A stretch of 64,000 nt of DNA, from NCBI GenBank assembly GCA_028456385.1, contig JALNQF010000115.1:62001-126000 (forward strand). Reading direction: 5' to 3'. Of the stretch, positions 60,920-64,000 are shown one piece after another. The stretch's first letter is position 1. Each line of letters starts with the position of its first letter. Source of the DNA: Ophiosphaerella korrae. Taxonomy: Eukaryota; Ascomycota; Dothideomycetes; Pleosporales; Phaeosphaeriaceae. The notes beneath the pieces were generated by a model. It worked only from the letters and a program-made list of their open reading frames with translations, searched no databases and had not been told where the DNA came from. Made by a program: the position numbers and the translations under genes.

Positions 60920-63900
60920 AACTACAAGAGCCTATCTTAGGAGAGGTTAGTAGATCGTAAAGTAATAACAAAGGCTCGTAGAAGATCTATAATAACTAAG
61001 AATAATAGAAGATGTTTTGTAACTATCTTGTATTAGCGTTCTATAGTTAAAAGATTAAATTACTAATACTATCCTAATAATACGCATTGCTATTAACTAT
61101 ATACTTGATATAATCTATAATCTATAGTTACTAAGACTAGTAGATTGTAGATTATACTAATCTATAATCTATTAATACTAAGAGTTTATAGATTATAGAT
61201 TACCCTAGGTATCCTAATTATGTGTAGTCTCCTAATCAAGATTGTTACCTTACTTGTCTTATACTTTGTTAGCACCTAAGTTAGAATTAATTAGTTCTAT
61301 CTTGATTTCTTCTATTACGCCTATAACACTATCTCCCCTTCTAGGTAGGTCCTCGTTTATTTATCCTAGGGCTAGAGTTATTAATCTAGTTTCTTCGTTA
61401 ATATAGAGTTCTTTATCCTCTCTTATACCTATTTTATCTATACGTTGTTACTATCTTCTTACTAATTGCGTGTTACGCAATAGTATTAAAATATTTCCTT
61501 GTTCTTGTTGTACTTCTCTTAAATTAAACCCTAAGTCTCTTCCTTATATTATTTCTATAAATAATAGTAGGGCTTATAAGGTGTATATTTATACAAACAT
61601 ATATAGTTCTTATAATATATCTAGTGTTTCTTTTTCTAAGTGTACGTTTATTATACTTATTCTTACGTCTAGGCTTAATAATAATAGGGAAAGCTATTAA
61701 CTAGACTTAAGAGAAATTACTATCTTAAATCGCAGAGGCTAAAGCTAAGCGTAAGCGTATCTAGGAGCTTGCGTAGAGTAAGCTAGTAAAAAATTAAGCT
61801 TGTCTCTCTTGTCTTTATAAGATAAAAGCCTTAAATAATAAGAAATTAGCTAAATAGTTAGTAGCTCTAGAAGCTAAGCTAGATTTAGATAAGGCGTTTG
61901 TTATAGTAGATTATGTATTAGACGTTCCTATTATCTCTCTATCTATTGTTAGTAATGTTAGTTCTCTTAGTTCGCTGCTAGGCGTTCTAAAGGGTTTTAA
62001 TTTTAGAACTCTTCTAGTTTCTTAAAGTAATTAAGGTTATCTTCTAGTTCCTATATTTTTTCCTATAGTTGTCCTTTTTTGTCTATACCTATCTATTCTA
62101 CTAAGTAGTAGTTTCTTCTATTGCAGAACAAGTACTATAGGATTTCTTTAACTTCTTATTACTCTTATTCTCTATACGTGTCTACTTTATATACTAGTAG
62201 TTCTACGTCTTGTAGTACTTGTTCTAGTAAGGCTACGTAGAATATTAGGTGTATCTTTATCTTGTTTAGTAGCTTTAGCTTAAATATAACTAGTATAACT
62301 TCTTTCTTAACTTTGTATAGTCCTATCCTAACGTAGTCTAATTTTAAACTTAGTTGTTTGCTTTTAATATTCTTTCGTACTAACTATACTTTTTCTCTCT
62401 CTCTAAATTAAGGTCCCTTTTTATACTTTTTATTATAGTACCTAGCTATGCGATTATATAAGAATTCTGTATCTTGTCTTAACTAATCGTGTATATCTTT
62501 AAGTCTGTTAGCGAAGTTTTCTCCTCTTAAGAACTAAGATGTCTAGTTTCTCTTTCTTTATAAGTCTTGTTATTAGTTCTATATCTTTAGACTATCTTAT
62601 TATTAACTTTCTATAAAAGTTTACTAGTCTATAGAACTATTATACCTCTTTTAGGTTCCTTAGTGTTAGCTATTCGTTAATTAATCTAATCTTTTCTAAG
62701 TTAATCTTGATTTTTCCTAGTTTAATAATAAATCTAAGGAAATCTATTTCTTTCGTGTAGAATTTACATTTTCTTATCTTAAAGAATAGTTTGTTTTCTA
62801 CTAGTTTCTCTAGTACCTTGTATACGTATTGTACGTGTTCTTCTTCTATTTCTAAGAATATAAGGATATCGTCTAAGTATACAAATATAAATACATCTAA
62901 GTACTCTCTTAGTACTATATTAATTCTTTCTTAGAATACTACTAGTGCGTTTGTTAAACTAAACAGTATAACTAAATATTTATATAGTCTATACTACGTT
63001 CTAAACGCTATCTTCTATTTATTGCCTTTTTTAATTCTAATCTAGTAGTAGGCGTTCTAGATATCTAGCTTCGTAAAGATCTTTGCTCTTCGTAGTCTAT
63101 CTTGTATCCTATCTATTTGTAGTAGTAGGTATTAGTTCTTATTTATAATTGCGTTAGTTTTTCTAAAATCTACGTAGAGTCTTTTGTCGCTAGTTCCTTT
63201 TTATCTACAAATATAAGTCTATGTGCTACTAAAGACTTAGATTCCTTTATTTATCTTTTTTCTATTGCTTTTTAGATAAATACTTATTTAATTTTAGATT
63301 CTTCTTCTATTTTTTAATAGACTAGGCTCTATCTTACGTCTTTATCTTCTTTTAGGTCTATCGCTAAATCCTATAGTTAATGTTCTAGAAGGTAATCTTT
63401 TAGCTCTATAAGCTATTCTTCCTACTTCTTGTATTCTTCTAGGAATTTTCCTTTGTAGGTGTTTATGTTAGCTTTTAACGTGTCTATTCTATAGTAGTTA
63501 ATTTTTCCTATTCTCTAATTAATGTATAAGTTAGTTATTTATAACTATAGCATTCCTAATATTATATCTTGCTCGTTATTAATTGTTGTTATATCTATAA
63601 CTATATTCTTAATTATTATTCCTTCTAGTTCTAATATAGAGGGAACTATTTTAAACCTAATAGGTTCTTAGAATAGTTTTCCTTTAATTATACTTAGTTG
63701 TCGAGAGTATTTCTTTGTTGTGTATTTTATTCTCTATATTTCTACAAACTTCCTTAATATAAAGTTTTTTGTAGCTCTACTATTAATTATTAATTGTACT
63801 TTCTTTCTTTAGTATATACTTATTTTTGTAATGTGTAGGCCTCTTATACCTTTTAGTTATTCTTACTTAGGTATTTTTGCAAATTATCTATTTTTCTAAG

Positions 63901-64000
63901 GCTATAGCCCTACTTAGAGTTTATATTCTTTGTGTTTTAGATATTTATTATTTGTATATTTGTACTATAGTCCTCTATAGACGCATTTCTTAGATAGTTT
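60920..64000 (-). mobile_element. RIP-affected Ty3/gypsy retrotransposon, copy 2, runs off the window
   Basis: Inverted relative to copy 1. Pol homology runs from the window end (matching copy 1 at about 57340) down to about 61930, followed by a presumed 3' LTR region that includes 60920-61105, homologous to the 5' region of copy 1. The reverse-transcriptase active site is still YLDD (codons 62868-62879), so mutation differs between the copies. The 5' half lies beyond base 64000. Short open frames inside have no meaning. Confidence 0.75.

Noticed and set aside
61470..61700. 76-codon open frame, plus strand
   Set aside because: Lies in RIP-mutated gypsy sequence on the strand opposite to pol; Ile/Tyr/Ser-rich composition reflects AT bias.

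Overview
The window looks like nuclear DNA of a filamentous ascomycete, most likely a Dothideomycete of the Pleosporales type. The evidence is genes split by short GT-AG introns of about 40-75 nt, a highly reducing fungal polyketide synthase, a PTH11-type receptor, a giant DUF3638 protein, pogo/copia/gypsy remnants, and long TpA-rich tracts full of TAG/TAA codons as left by repeat-induced point mutation (RIP). No tRNA, rRNA or CRISPR was seen. Gene models were spliced by hand; every intact model below closes in frame from ATG to stop.

Layout. (1) 0.9-14.5 kb: a four-exon gene encoding a caspase-like domain fused to a catalytically dead kinase-like domain, convergent with a 3111-residue DUF6606/DUF3638/DUF3645 P-loop protein. 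(2) 14.5-23.5 kb: transposon debris, then a 5.5-kb AT-rich RIP block. The block carries a short palindromic motif about 26 times at roughly 235-bp intervals and is flanked by diverged inverted arms that are not AT-rich. (3) 23.5-41.8 kb: an apparently intact polyketide cluster of cytochrome P450, PTH11-type receptor, MFS transporter, LovG-like FSH serine hydrolase and an HR-PKS (KS-AT-DH-MT-ER-KR-ACP). (4) 42.5-48.9 kb: three successive genes broken by frameshifts and nonsense codons. (5) 49.4-50.7 kb: a decayed copia 3' end with a complete LTR abutting a pogo-type transposase remnant. (6) 51.6-52.9 kb: an intact cysteine-containing, probably secreted protein. (7) 53.7-64 kb: TE and RIP landscape with two gypsy elements in opposite orientation.

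How it works together (inference): the PKS would build a reduced, C-methylated chain. The free-standing hydrolase, divergently transcribed from the PKS, is the natural candidate to release it because the PKS has no C-terminal release domain. The P450 would oxidise the product and the MFS pump export it. No pathway-specific transcription factor is visible. The cluster sits between a RIP block and a strip of pseudogenes, as accessory gene islands often do. The most novel items are the caspase/pseudokinase fusion and the periodic motif array inside the RIP block.
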